Shown one piece after another: positions 1-9,947 of a stretch of DNA of 64,000 nt. The position numbers and the translations under genes were made by a program. Every line of letters starts with the position of its first letter. Positions within the stretch are counted from its first letter, which is position 1. The notes beneath the pieces were generated by a model. That model ran no database searches, was not told the DNA's origin, and was given only the letters and a program-made list of their open reading frames with translations. This stretch comes from Pyropia haitanensis. Taxonomy: Eukaryota > Rhodophyta > Bangiophyceae > Bangiales > Bangiaceae. Location: contig SDUX01000003.1 in NCBI GenBank assembly GCA_008729055.1, positions 558,001 through 622,000 on the forward strand, given 5' to 3'.

Positions 1-182
1 TGCTGCTACCCGCCCCCCTCGGGGAGGCGCAGGGCGAGGGAGGCTTGTCAGAGCCCCACGGGAGGAAGACCTGACGCCTATCGTGGTTGTATCTGTCTTG
101 CTGCTGGGGTCATCATGTGCAGACGTGTCTCCATTGTTGTCGGGTTTTATCTCTCTTTTCCTGTCTATTGCCCATTCCACAG

Positions 183-557
183 ATAACACCTTTCCGGGAA
201 GTGGACATGCGCGGCCCAAACCTCGCGTCCATGCGGCGCTTTAACCATCTACACGCAAAAATGCGCGTCGTAGTCGAGAACGCTTTTGGACGCCTCAAAG
301 GCAGATGGCACGTGTTGCGGATGATCAACGCTCACCCGGAGCTGGCTGCTAGTGTGCAACATGCATGCATCCTCCTCCACAATTTCCTGGAGGACCGGAA
401 CGGCGCCTATGAGGCAGACCCCAGCGCGCTCGAGGAGGACAGCAGCAACTCCGTAGTTGCTGCGGAAAGTGATGAGACACCCTCCTCTGCTGGCGCCCGC
501 CGTCGCATTGAGCTGGTCAAGGCTCTGGGGCTTCCCTGGGTGGATGCCCCTCAATGA
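183..557 (+). CDS. Harbinger transposase, C-terminal exon (5' part outside window)
   Basis: This is the C-terminal end of a DDE superfamily endonuclease (DDE_Tnp_4, PIF/Harbinger transposase), which cuts and pastes the element. The frame contains FREVDMRG, then FNHLHAKMRVVVENAFGRLK and GRWHVL, followed by ACILLHNFLED. This is the family block with Asn-x-x-His, the catalytic Glu of the DDE triad (VEnAFGrLKgRW) and the LHNFL signature. I start the exon at 183 because it follows a pyrimidine-rich stretch ending CCACAG, a good 3' splice site, and homology begins right there; the frame itself is open back to 87. The two catalytic Asp residues must lie in upstream exons outside the window. The tail (from about residue 75) is acidic and low complexity. 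Confidence 0.75.
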   Translation: MTPFREVDMRGPNLASMRRFNHLHAKMRVVVENAFGRLKGRWHVLRMINAHPELAASVQHACILLHNFLEDRNGAYEADPSALEEDSSNSVVAAESDETPSSAGARRRIELVKALGLPWVDAPQ

Positions 558-1221
558 TTGTAGCCATCTGGGGGGGTAGGGGCGGCGGGTCAGCGGATTG
601 GCGCGGATGCCCCAGCGCAGTTGAGGAAGGGGTGGGTGAGGGGGGAGCGAGCGGGTTTGTGGGAAAGGACGCTGCGGCGGGCTCCAGGGTGCGGAGCGTT
701 GGGGGCTGGGGGGGTGTGTGTCGGTGGGGTGGCCGTGCAGGATTGAGTGACGCGGCTGGCTGCGGAAGGGGGGGGAGAAGAAGGTGGGGCGGCGGAGCAA
801 GACCTAGGCAGGAAGGACAACAGTGACAAGCTCCAGGGGCGCAGCGCGACATCCGATTACTGTGGGGAGGGGCGCCAGAGAGGACGGACGGGCAACGTAG
901 CTGCGGGGAGCCTGGTGGGGGAGGTGTTCCACGCTCGCGGGGTGCGGAGGGGGAGGGGGGGGGCGCAGGGCACGATGCTCTGTGCGAGTGGGTGGAAGTG
1001 TGGGCAAAGGCGTGAGGGGGGAGGATGCCGATAGGGCGTTGAGGTCAAGCAAGCCACTTGAGAGGCAGGGGCCACGAGAATGTGAAGAAGGGTGGGCGGG
1101 GGGGCGCGGGGTGGAGCTCGAGCGACCAGTGAATGACGGAGGAGAACAATCGTTCATTCAACCAACAAACAAGAAAGAAACGGATGCGTGGAGTATAACC
1201 GAAAAGAGCGAGTGCCTACTA
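558..1221. other. spacer inside the Harbinger element, no gene seen
   Basis: G-rich on the plus strand, lying between the stops of two convergent transposon genes, so it probably holds both 3' UTRs. Open frames here are composition artefacts. No terminal repeat recognised. Confidence 0.5.
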
Positions 1222-2223
1222 TTACTGCGCACGGCGGGCCTTCTCGGCGTACGCGTTCAGCATATTCACCATGGCGCGGCGCACATCAGTGTCCGTGACG
1301 TCATCCGCCTCAGAGCCCCGCCCAGCCGCCCCGCTCGCGCCCCCGTTGCCCGCCCCACTGGCCCCCTCCGTGACAAGCTTTTGCTGCAAATACTCGCGCA
1401 GTACGGCCGCCGCCGTGGGCTTCTTGGTCTTCTTGGGCTTGGGCGAGCTGGCCTCGATCTCGGCGGCGGTCGCCGTGTGCGAAGGTGCCTTGCTGGCGGG
1501 GCTGCCGGATGAGAAGGAGGAACTGGCCTCCTCACTGCCAGTGCCCGCGCCGCCATCGCTCTCGCCGCCAATGCTCTCCGCTGCTGACCCGCCGTCGCTC
1601 TTGCTGCCCTCTCGGTCATCAGCTGCAGCGTTGTCCTGCCCCTCATCGCCATCCATTCCTTCAGCAACTGAGCTGTCCCCCCCCGTACTCCCCCCTGCTG
1701 GCGGCCCGCCCGGGGCGCGCCCAGCGGCGGGCGAGCCGGGGCTCGCTGCAGCATCCGCGCACATGTCCATCGGCTCGTGCACCGTCTGCTGGGTTGAAAC
1801 GTGCGACTTTTTAAACGCCTCGCGCGCCAGGTCGAAAAGCATAGCCCCGCCAAACTTGATAATCTGGTCCTCCTTGTGGGCCGCACTCATGCCCGTACCC
1901 TTGATAACCGCGCACGTGGCAATAAAGCGGGTGCGGAGGTTCTTAATCTTCTTGTCCACGGCGGCGACCGTCCGCGTGCGCGCCATGGGCTGGTCGGCTG
2001 CGGGGGTGGCGTCTACAAACGCCTGGAGTAGAGCGCCGCCTGCGCGTCGCTTCATGTCCCCTGTACGGCGAGCGCGATACGCCGCCCAGTGCGTCACAGC
2101 TGCCGTAAGGACACCAACACACTCCCCGGGGTAGAAGTTCTTGGCGCGTCCCTTCGTCTTGCCAGTTGCCTTCCGCTTGCGCCCGTTCACGGCTGTGTCG
2201 GATGCGCGGCGGCCGCCGGCCAT
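1222..2223 (-). CDS. Myb/SANT-like protein of the Harbinger element
   Basis: A 333-residue protein. Residues 1-30 are basic (RKRKATGKTKGRAKNFYPG), probably a nuclear localisation signal. Residues about 27-140 form a helical trihelix/Myb-like DNA-binding region with spaced aromatic residues (HWAAYRARR, KKIKNLRTRFIATCAVIKGT, FGGAMLFDLAREAF). The rest is Ser/Gly/Ala/Glu-rich and ends in a short helix. In PIF/Harbinger elements such a protein binds the terminal repeats and brings the transposase to the nucleus. Its position next to, and convergent with, the transposase exon supports this role. The start is the first ATG of the frame, followed directly by the basic stretch. The frame is intact with no G-run interruption, so the element may have been recently active. 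It could instead be a host trihelix gene, but the context argues against that. Confidence 0.65.
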   Translation of the reverse strand: MAGGRRASDTAVNGRKRKATGKTKGRAKNFYPGECVGVLTAAVTHWAAYRARRTGDMKRRAGGALLQAFVDATPAADQPMARTRTVAAVDKKIKNLRTRFIATCAVIKGTGMSAAHKEDQIIKFGGAMLFDLAREAFKKSHVSTQQTVHEPMDMCADAAASPGSPAAGRAPGGPPAGGSTGGDSSVAEGMDGDEGQDNAAADDREGSKSDGGSAAESIGGESDGGAGTGSEEASSSFSSGSPASKAPSHTATAAEIEASSPKPKKTKKPTAAAVLREYLQQKLVTEGASGAGNGGASGAAGRGSEADDVTDTDVRRAMVNMLNAYAEKARRAQ

Positions 2224-2967
2224 GTTGATCAGAGGTAGTCGCTAAAGAACGTGAGAAGTCGGGGAGTGGGCGCGGGGGGGGGGGGTAAGACGGAGATATG
2301 GGGCAAGGAAGGTGCAAAAGCAAGGGGGGGGGGACGGGGGACGGGTGCCAAACCGACGCGGAGGAACACAGGTGGTGTTGTGTGCCACCCAGCACGCCTG
2401 CCAGAGCAACAAAGGTCGGTGGCGCGTGGTCTCTTATCGGCACGTCCACAGCCTGCCACTGGATGGACGAGAGCGGTGGCGCTCGAAGCCCGGCACAAAA
2501 AGGCGCGCTCCGTCTCCCCATGAAACTGTTGGCGTTCTGCGATGCCTGCAACGGGCGGACGGTGGGGTCTCGGTGGCCAAGGGCGGGCTTCTGGTGGCGC
2601 CAAACTTGCTCTGCCTTCCGTCTCGCACACGAAAGAGTACATTTTCTCAGCGTGTTAAGTACGGATGTCAAGTACACTAAGTACACTTCTGAGGTTGAGC
2701 CATGTGACTCAGCCTTGACTTAAGCCGCCTAAAACCGTGAATCGTCCTCGGGGGTGAAGGGACTTTGTCTGGTGGCTGTCGTGGATCGGCCGTGCTGGTG
2801 TAATTGCAAAAACAGAAAACATGCAACCAAATCATAGCCAAAGTTACGCACACCAAGGGCCGCGACGTAAGTTGACGGCCGGTTGTTGTCAGGAGCTGAT
2901 CGCTTCAAAATGAAGAGTGAATGTCCGCAGGCATGGCAAAGGCAAGACCGCGAGGACAGTCCCACCT
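2224..2967. other. intergenic, probable Harbinger 5' UTR and right flank
   Basis: No convincing gene. The stretch near 2270-2300 holds a G run; from about 2640 the base composition drops markedly in GC, suggesting a boundary between the transposon and older sequence. The transposon terminus should lie here but was not identified. Confidence 0.4.
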
Positions 2968-3566
2968 GCGCTGTGGTGCTTATTGGAAGGTTCAGGAATC
3001 GGCCCGAAATCGTGTTTGCGGGTTGCGCACTCTTTTGTGGACCCCCTCTCACGGTACGATGCGCCCCAGTTTTCTCTATTTTTTTTGCCTATCTCCTGTG
3101 GTCATGCCGTCGGTCGACATACACCCTGCGTACCACCATTACGTGAAGCACCGTAAACAGAGCTACAAGAGCATGTCAGAGAGCAGGGTGTATGTCGCCC
3201 GACCGTCACCGTCCTGTGCGCCCCACAGCAGCCGTCAAAAACACCCTGCAGAAAATTGTGGAATCCACAAAAAACCTGTGGACAGGGCCTCAGAACACGC
3301 TTTCTCCCAGGAAGCCGTCGGGCCTTAGAAGAGTACTGATTGGCTTGTGACCGGGGGCACCACGCGTGCTGAGTGATAATTGGCTGATGCACTCGAATGC
3401 CGCGCGGTGCTCCGCAAAGTTTTGCACATGGCCCACAGCGGATCCGCAAAATCCGGGAGAAAACGCGTTCCACAACCATCCTGGCCACCGTCTGTGGACT
3501 CCTCTGCGGGCCCCGCAACAGGGCAAAACAGGCTTTTCCTGAACCTCCCTTTAAGCACCACGGCGC
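2968..3566. mobile_element. 599-bp element with 31-bp terminal inverted repeats (MITE-like)
   Basis: The left end 2968-2998 (starting GCGCTGTGGTGCTTA, ending GGTTCAGGAA) and the right end 3536-3566 are inverted repeats, 27 of 31 positions identical by hand alignment. No long coding frame with recognisable homology lies between them. A second copy of the left half (about 290 bp, roughly 90% identical by eye) lies in opposite orientation at 22421-22711, with the same 31-bp terminus. The size, terminal repeats and lack of coding capacity fit a non-autonomous DNA transposon. I could not assign a superfamily or a target-site duplication. Confidence 0.7.
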
Positions 3567-3937
3567 TGGATGCGCTGTGCACAGACACACAAGTACGCGT
3601 CCAACGAAAAAACACCAGACAAGGTCGAGCTTTCGAGATCATTACATTTGCGTACAGTTCATTCAAAGCGACTAGAAATGCTTTGGAAGTAGCGCTTGAC
3701 GACGCACTCCTGTGTACATGCGAACCAATTGCATCTTAAGTGCATTTTAACAAGTACAAAGTTCGATCGACTAAAGTCCAATTCCTAGAGAAGGATCCGC
3801 GAGTCAAACGTTCAAAAGGAGAGGACCAGCGCGCGAGCGTCTCCTTCGTCCGTCGCCCAGCTGCACGCCGGCAGGCGTCTGTTCTCTCGGCTCTCTGCCT
3901 CTGCCCCAACCCTCCCCCCCCCCAACGTCCTCCAACC

Positions 3938-4147
3938 ATGATCCCCGACGCCCTCCTCCGCGCCGCTCGCCGCTCCCGCACCGCCGCCGCGCCCGCCGCC
4001 GACGGCGCGGCACCGTCGGCGGCGGCAGCCGCGGCGGCGCCTGCCGACGCGGCGGGCGCCACCCCGCCGGCGCCCGCCACCCCCCCACCGGCGGCGGCGG
4101 CAGGCCGCGGCGGTGGCGGGCGCGGCGGTGGCGGGCGCGGCGGCGGC

Positions 4148-4202
<55 letters not shown>

Positions 4203-5033
4203 GCGGCGTGTCGCCCGCCACCCCCGTGCCCGCACCCGCCACGGTCGCTGCCGCGGCGGCGGCCGCCCGGTCCGTCGGCGGCCTGCTCGGCGCCGCGACG
4301 CCGCCGCCGCTGCCGCCGACGCCGCCGCCGCCGCCGCCGGTGCCCGCGCGACGGCCGCCGACGCCGCCGCCGCCGCGGTCATCGGCGGGTGGCGCCGCCC
4401 GGCGGGTGCCGTCGTCGCGCCGTGCGGCGGCGGCGGCGGCGGCGGCGGCGGCCGACGGCGCGGCGGCCGCGGAGGCAGGTGCGTGGCTTGGTTTTGATTT
4501 TTTCATTTTTTTTTGGGGGGGGGGGGGGGGGGGTGGGGGGGGGGGGCGGCGGCTGGTGTGGGTGGGCGTTGATAGCGGCCGTGTTGGGTGTGGTTGGGGG
4601 GGACGGGGGACGGGAGGGTGGGGGGGACCGTTGCCACCCCCGCTTGGCGCGTCGTCGCCGCACGGGAATGCCGAGCTGACCCGCGCTGTTGGTGCCCCGT
4701 TCATGTGCGCGCCGGCTGTCTGTGGTGCCGCGACGGTCGTTGACGCGCTGCCCGCCCCCTGGCGCGGCCGCCCGCCCGCCCGCCCGCCGGCCCCCCCGGC
4801 CCGACCGCCGGCCCGCCCGCCCGCCGGCTGTCTCTCTTGTGCGTGTGTTACTCCCCCCCGGCCGCCCGCGCTCCCTGCGTGTGCCGCCGCCCCCCTCCCC
4901 CGTGCCCCCCCACCCCCCCCACCCAGAAGCCATGGCCGACGCGATGGCGCGCCTGCGGGCGGTGGCGGCCGCCCTCGACGCGGACGACTGGATGTACCAG
5001 CCGCCGCCAGACGACGAGCTGCGCCTGCTGTAG
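3938..5033 (+). CDS. low-complexity protein with conserved-looking C-terminus, 2 exons (3938-4478, 4927-5033)
   Basis: Not recognised. Exon 1 begins MIPDALLRAARRSR and is then almost wholly Ala/Pro/Gly with a (GGC)n-encoded glycine tract at about residues 68-90. The exon ends at CAG|GTGCGT (donor at 4479). The intron of 448 bases is T/G-rich just after the donor and ends CCCACCCAG. Exon 2 continues in phase: one base is carried over from exon 1 and the frame matches exactly. It encodes MADAMARLRAVAAALDADDW followed by MYQPPPDDELRLL and a stop. That helix plus acidic, aromatic tail is the only part that looks under protein-level selection. Predicted length 215 residues. The phase match across a canonical intron is the main evidence that this is a gene rather than a random GC-rich frame. 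Confidence 0.55.
4138..4207. repeat. (GGC)n triplet tract inside exon 1
   Basis: Near-perfect GGC repeat with GGT and AGC interruptions. It encodes the polyglycine tract of the gene starting at 3938. Confidence 0.85.
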
Positions 5034-7247
5034 GCGGCCGCCCGGTCGCGGGCGGACCGTGGGGGGGGGGCGGGGGGGGAGGAGGGCGCCCGGGTTGCAC
5101 GTTCCAGCTTGGGGGGGTGGGGGGGGGGGGTGGGGGGAGGGATAGGGATGTTGGGTCGGGGGGGGGGGTGGGATGGGGGGGGGATGCGCTGAGGGCGGCC
5201 GGGTACTCGCGAGGGCGCCTGCCGTCTGTGGCGGTGGCGGCCGTCGTCAGTCGGCGGCACATCCGTGGGCGCCACCGACGCTGCCGCCGTGGCTGTGCCC
5301 GCCATTGCGGGGGCGCCGCCTCTGCTGCCGCCGCCCCTGCCGCCGCCGCCGCGGCGCCGCCCGTGTCGCCACCGCCGCCGCCACCGCCGCCGCCTGCCGT
5401 GGCCAACCCGCCGCCGCTGCCGCGGCCGCTGCCGCCGCCGTCTGCCACGGCCGCGGCTGCCCCCCCCCCCCCCTCTCCCCGCCCCCCCCTTTCCCGTTGC
5501 GTCGTGCGCGGCCGGCTGCGCGCCGCACCGGCGGGGCCTACCATTAATCGCGGCCGCCGACGGTGGGTGCGGCCGCGTTGCGCCACGCGTGGACGGAGCA
5601 GTCGCGGCGTTTGCCGACGGTGCGGGGGGGGGGGGGGGGGGACAGGTGGTAGTAGCACCGACGGCCGCCGCCCGGCGGTATGCCGTGGCGGTTGCGGGGG
5701 GGGGGGGGGAGGGGGGGGTAGCCGCGGCCGCGGCCGCCCGCGCGCGCGTGGCCGCCCGCGCGGGCACGCGCCGACGGGCGGCGGCGCGCACCCCCGGTCT
5801 GCCACGTCCCGCAGCCGTCGGTGGGGGCGCGCAGCCGCGCGCCGTCGGCTGGTGTTTTTTTTTTTGTTTTTTTTGTGGGCGGGGGGGGGGGGGGGGGGGG
5901 GGGTTGAGGTGGTGGGGCGTTCGCGGCGGCCGCGCGTCGGCGGGCGCTGCTGGCGGCGGCTGTCGCGGTGCAGCCGCCGATGTGGTTGGCGGTGGCTGCG
6001 GCGGTCGATGGTAGGGTGTGGTCGCCCGCGTGGCAACGGCGGCCGTTGGTGCGCACGGCGCTGGTGGGGGGGGGGGGGGGGGGGGGCGGGGCGGGGGGGG
6101 GGGGGGAGCGGGTGCGCCGCCATTGTCGTCGGTCGCTGCCCCTGCGCCGCGGCGGCGCTGCTGCCGGCTGGCTTGGGGCGTCCCGCACCCGCGGCGGGTG
6201 CGTGCCGCTCGTGCTGTGCCACCACACTGGGGTGGGTGGAGGGGTTGGCGTGCCGGGGGGGGGGGGGGGGGGGGGGAGAGGAGGGGCAGCCGACGGGACC
6301 ACGCGCCCGGCCGGCCGGCCGGCCGGCCGCCCGACGGGGCCGCCCATGCGCAGCTGCCGCGGCGGTGGCAGCCACCGCGTTGGCCGCCGCCGCGGGTGTG
6401 TCGTTGCCGCCCGCGGCGGCGGCGCCGCCGCGGCGGCCGCCGCGGCGGCCGCCGCGGCGGCGCGCCCCGCGGCGGCCGCGGCGGCACGGCGCGGCGGACG
6501 GCGCGCGGCGCGTCCATCCCCCCGCGGGGGGGGGGGGGGGGGGATGTGAGCGGCGGGAGGGGCGGCGGTGTCGTCCGTGTCTGGGCACCGGGGCGGGCGC
6601 GCGGGCGTGGGAGCACGCGGCTGGGGGGCTGTGTGGGACGTGCGTGGAGAGGGGGGGGGGACGGGTTGTAGCAGCGCGCGCCGCGGGTGGGGGGGGGGGG
6701 GGAAGGTAGCGGTCTGGGTAGGCAGCGGTGGAACCAGCGGTGTGTCTGTTCCTATCCCCCGCGTGCCCGGGTGCATTGCAGGCACTGTCAGCTACGTTCT
6801 GGTGTGTCAGTCTGCCACGTGGCATTGTCCCCTATCCTATATGGGGGAGGGCTCCCGCTTTGGGTATATACCAACCACACTCAACCGAATCGGGCGTCGT
6901 GCTGTCGCGCCCACGGGTGGCGGGGGGGGGGTCTGGCGGGCGCCGCCCGCCGGGCTGTTCCCAATCCGCCACGCGTGGGGGACCCCCCCCCCACGGCGGC
7001 CGCGCCCGCCGCCCGTCGCCGCGCCGGCCAGCACGCAGCCCGCCGCCACTCGCGGTCGCCGTGGAGCGGGCCGTGCCGGTCGCGGGCGGCACTGCGGGCC
7101 TTGGATCTGCACCCGCCGCCGCGCGGGAGGGGGGGCGCGCGTCGTTGGTCCGCCGCGCCACACGCCGCGGGTGTCGGGTGGGCGCCGCCGTAGCGCCGGG
7201 CGGGGGGTCTCTGCCGCCGTGGGGGTGCCACTCGCACCACCGCCGCT

Positions 7248-7327
<80 letters not shown>

Positions 7328-7432
7328 TGCCGCCGCCGCAGCTCACCCCTGCCGCGACGCGTCGGCGCCCGCCCCCCGCGGACGGTGGCCGCGGTGGCCG
7401 CGCGTGTGGGGGGTCCCCCCGCGGCGGTGACG
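5034..7432. other. intergenic, G/C homopolymer-rich, no gene seen
   Basis: About 2.4 kb with frames of up to 1000 codons open on both strands. They consist only of Pro, Ala, Arg and Gly, with no domain, so I treat them as composition artefacts. It holds many G runs (for example around 5880-5902 and 6064-6110). A TATATA at 6865-6870 and a (CCG)n tract at about 7258-7327 lie upstream of RAD23 and may belong to its promoter and 5' UTR. Confidence 0.6.
7258..7327. repeat. (CCG)n triplet tract upstream of RAD23
   Basis: About 23 uninterrupted CCG units, ending about 105 bases before the RAD23 start codon and therefore probably in its 5' UTR or proximal promoter. Confidence 0.85.
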
Positions 7433-9165
7433 ATGAAGTTGACGTTGAAGACGCTGGCGGGCAAGACCTTTACGGTCGAAGCCGACGAGTCCGAGACGGT
7501 ACGCGGCGGCGAGCGGGGACCGCCGCGCCCGCCCGGTGGGGTGGTGTGGTGCCCGTGGTGGGGGTGGCGGTGTCGACGGCGGGAGGGGGGGGGGGGGGGG
7601 GTCGCGGTTGGGGACGGCGTCGCGGTTGGGGACGGCCGCGTGGCGGTCTGGGCGGGTGCAGCGTGGCCGTGTTGGCGGGGACGACAAGGTCCGTTGGTCG
7701 CGTTGGGAGCTGTCTGAGGGTTGTAGTCTTTTTTTTTGTTGTTGTCGGCTTCTAATCCCTCTTCCGGTGCATTTTGTCCAGTGTTTTGTCTTTTGAGTTG
7801 CTTCCTGTACGTGTGTCTGCCTTGACGCCGCATGACGTCCGGCCCGTATTGTGTCTCTCCGCCGCGTAGGTGCAAGCGTTGAAGACCAAGGTGGCGGAGG
7901 CACTCGGCAATAGCGATGCGGATCCCCTGGGGTACCGCCTTGTCCACTCGGGCAAGGTGCTGTCTGCCAACGATGCGGCGCTGTCGGCGGTCGGGGTGAA
8001 CGACTCGGGCTTTATTGTCGTGATGCCACCTAAGAAGGTGGCGGCCAAGAAGGCGGCGGCTCCCACCAAAGCACCTGCTGCTGCGGCTGCCACTGCAGCG
8101 CCCGCCACCGCCGCCGCCGCGGCACCAGTGGCCACCGCGGACGCGCCCGCCACGGCCGCCGCTCCGGCCGCTCCCGCCGCCGCCGCAGCAACGGCGGGCC
8201 CTGGCAACGACCTGGTGGTGGGCTCCCAGTACGAGGCCAGCGTGCGGCACCTGTGCGATATGGGGTTTGCAGAGGACCAGGTGAAGCTGGCCCTGCGGGC
8301 CGCGTTCAACAACCCCGAGCGCGCGGTGGAGTACCTGTCCAACGGCATCCCGGCGTCTGCGGTGGAGGAGGCGGCGGCGGCGGTGCCAGCCGTGGCGGGC
8401 GCTGCGCCTGCGGGCGCCGCCGTGGCCTCCACGGCGGCGATGGACGCGGCGGTGCCCGCGTCGGCTTCGCGGGAGGCGCCCGCAGGTGAGGCTGCGGCGG
8501 CAACGACGGCGGCGACGACCACGCCGGCCCCGGCAGCGGCTGCGGGGGCGGCGGCGGCGACGCCGCCCGTCGCGGCGGCGGCAGACACTCCCTTTGAGAT
8601 GTTTGGGGGTGGCGGCGGTGGGGGGGCAGCGGGCGGGGGTACGGGCCAGCTGGACTTTCTCCGCCGCCTCCCGCAGTTTAACCTGATGCGCCGGATGATC
8701 CACACCAACCAGACGCTGCTGCAGCCGCTGCTGCAGCAGCTGCGGCAAACCAACCCGTCTCTCTTTCAAGTCATCAATGCCAACCAGGAGGAATTTTTGC
8801 GGCTTTTGAATGAGCCCGTCTCGGAGAGCGACAACATGAGCGAGTTGATGCGCCACCTGTCGCCTGACGAGGCGGCGTCCATGGACGCCGGTCCGCCGCC
8901 AGGGGTCGCTGGCGGTCCCCCACCGCCGGGCTACATCACCGTGACGCAGGGAGAAGCGGATCAAATCGAGCGGCTGCTGACGCTGGTGGGGCCGATGGGC
9001 GTCAGCCGCAATGCCGTTGTCCAAGCGTGGCTGGCCTGTGAGAAGGACGAGGCGCTGGCAGCCAACTATTTATTGGACAACGCCGTGGACCTGGCGGAGG
9101 CGGAGGAGGGTGGTGGGGACGGCTCGCCTGCGCTGCCGCCGGCGCCAACAGGAGGGGCCCCTTGA
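7433..9165 (+). CDS. RAD23: RAD23 ubiquitin receptor, 2 exons (7433-7498, 7870-9165)
   Basis: A shuttle protein that carries polyubiquitinated substrates to the 26S proteasome and, with the XPC/Rad4 partner, acts in nucleotide excision repair. The 453-residue product has the full family order. The N-terminal ubiquitin-like domain (1-75, MKLTLKTLAGKTFTVE, later GYRLVHSGKVL) is split by the intron after residue 22. UBA1 is at about 143-183 (LCDMGFAEDQVKLALRAAF, AVEYLSNGIP). The XPC-binding domain is at about 283-340 (LDFLRRLPQFNLMRR, LRQTNPSLFQVI). UBA2 is at about 383-428 (IERLLTLVGPMGVSRNAVV, AANYLLDNAV). The linkers are Ala/Pro/Gly-rich. The intron runs from GTACGC to CCGCGTAG in phase 0. 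Length and architecture match yeast, plant and animal RAD23. It converges on the methyltransferase at 9948. Confidence 0.95.
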
Positions 9166-9947
9166 TACGGCGGGGTTAGGCGATAGCCTCATTCTCGCTC
9201 CGTTGTGGTTTTGGCGTCTTCCTTTGATGAGCTCGTTTGTTGTTTTTTTCATGTCTTCCTTTTGTTTCGTTTGCTTGGGTGTGTGTTGCCCTGTGTGTGC
9301 GCTTCCTTGGATGCATTCATCCAGTTAGTCATGTTTTCTTTTGACCTTTTTTTTCCTTGGCGGTTGGCGCGTACCGTCGCGTCGCACGCGTCTGTGAGTA
9401 CAGTTGTAACTGAAGATGTGTTCAGGTGGGCCCTCCGCCGGCCAGCCCTGTCCACACCCTGTGGGCGGAGCGCATATACAATTTTGTGAGAAGGGCAGCG
9501 GTTGTGCAGCGCGACGATGAGAGGGGAATGCTGTGGGCGTGTCCAGGGTTGTTCTGCTGCACGCCCGTCGTCGGAACCGCGGACGCCGCCGCCGCTGCCG
9601 CTGTACAGCTGCTTCCTGGGGTGTCCACCAGCGAGGCCAGGAGTCCGGACGCCGGCATGTGACGAGTCCACTGCCAGTGAAACAAACACTCACCACGAGC
9701 GACGTCCATCGCAACGCACAGGGTTCCGGCGACGCTCGTACCGAGGGTTGGGACCCAGCGAGTGCCATGCACACAGTGGGCATCGACTGGAGGTCGCCCA
9801 GATGTCCCCAGACGACGACAGTCGGTGACCCGACAGGGACAAAAAACGGCGCACGGCTCCAGGCCTAGAAAGCTGAGAAGGAAACGAACAAAAAAAAACG
9901 CCCTGCCCCCTCAGCAGCAACAGAATCATTCAACCAAAACCCCGCAG
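9166..9947. other. convergent intergenic region (3' UTRs)
   Basis: Lies between the stops of RAD23 (+) and the methyltransferase (-). It has lower GC and is T-rich just after RAD23 (9180-9360), as expected of a 3' UTR. No gene or RNA recognised. Confidence 0.6.

Larger units (their letters stand above)
1..2223. mobile_element. PIF/Harbinger DNA transposon, right part
   Basis: The pairing of a DDE_4-type transposase (plus strand, C-terminal exon at 183-557) with a Myb/SANT-like protein (minus strand, 1222-2223) is the two-gene signature of PIF/Harbinger elements. The element enters from beyond the left edge, so the left terminus is not visible. I could not identify the right terminal inverted repeat by eye; the right boundary given is simply the start codon of the Myb-like gene. 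The two genes converge on a G-rich spacer of about 660 bases. Confidence 0.7.

Noticed and set aside
3736..6825. Frames of about 1000 codons open on both strands
   Set aside because: Pure Pro/Ala/Arg/Gly strings without domains, caused by stop-poor GC-rich sequence; only the spliced part 3938-5033 has independent support.
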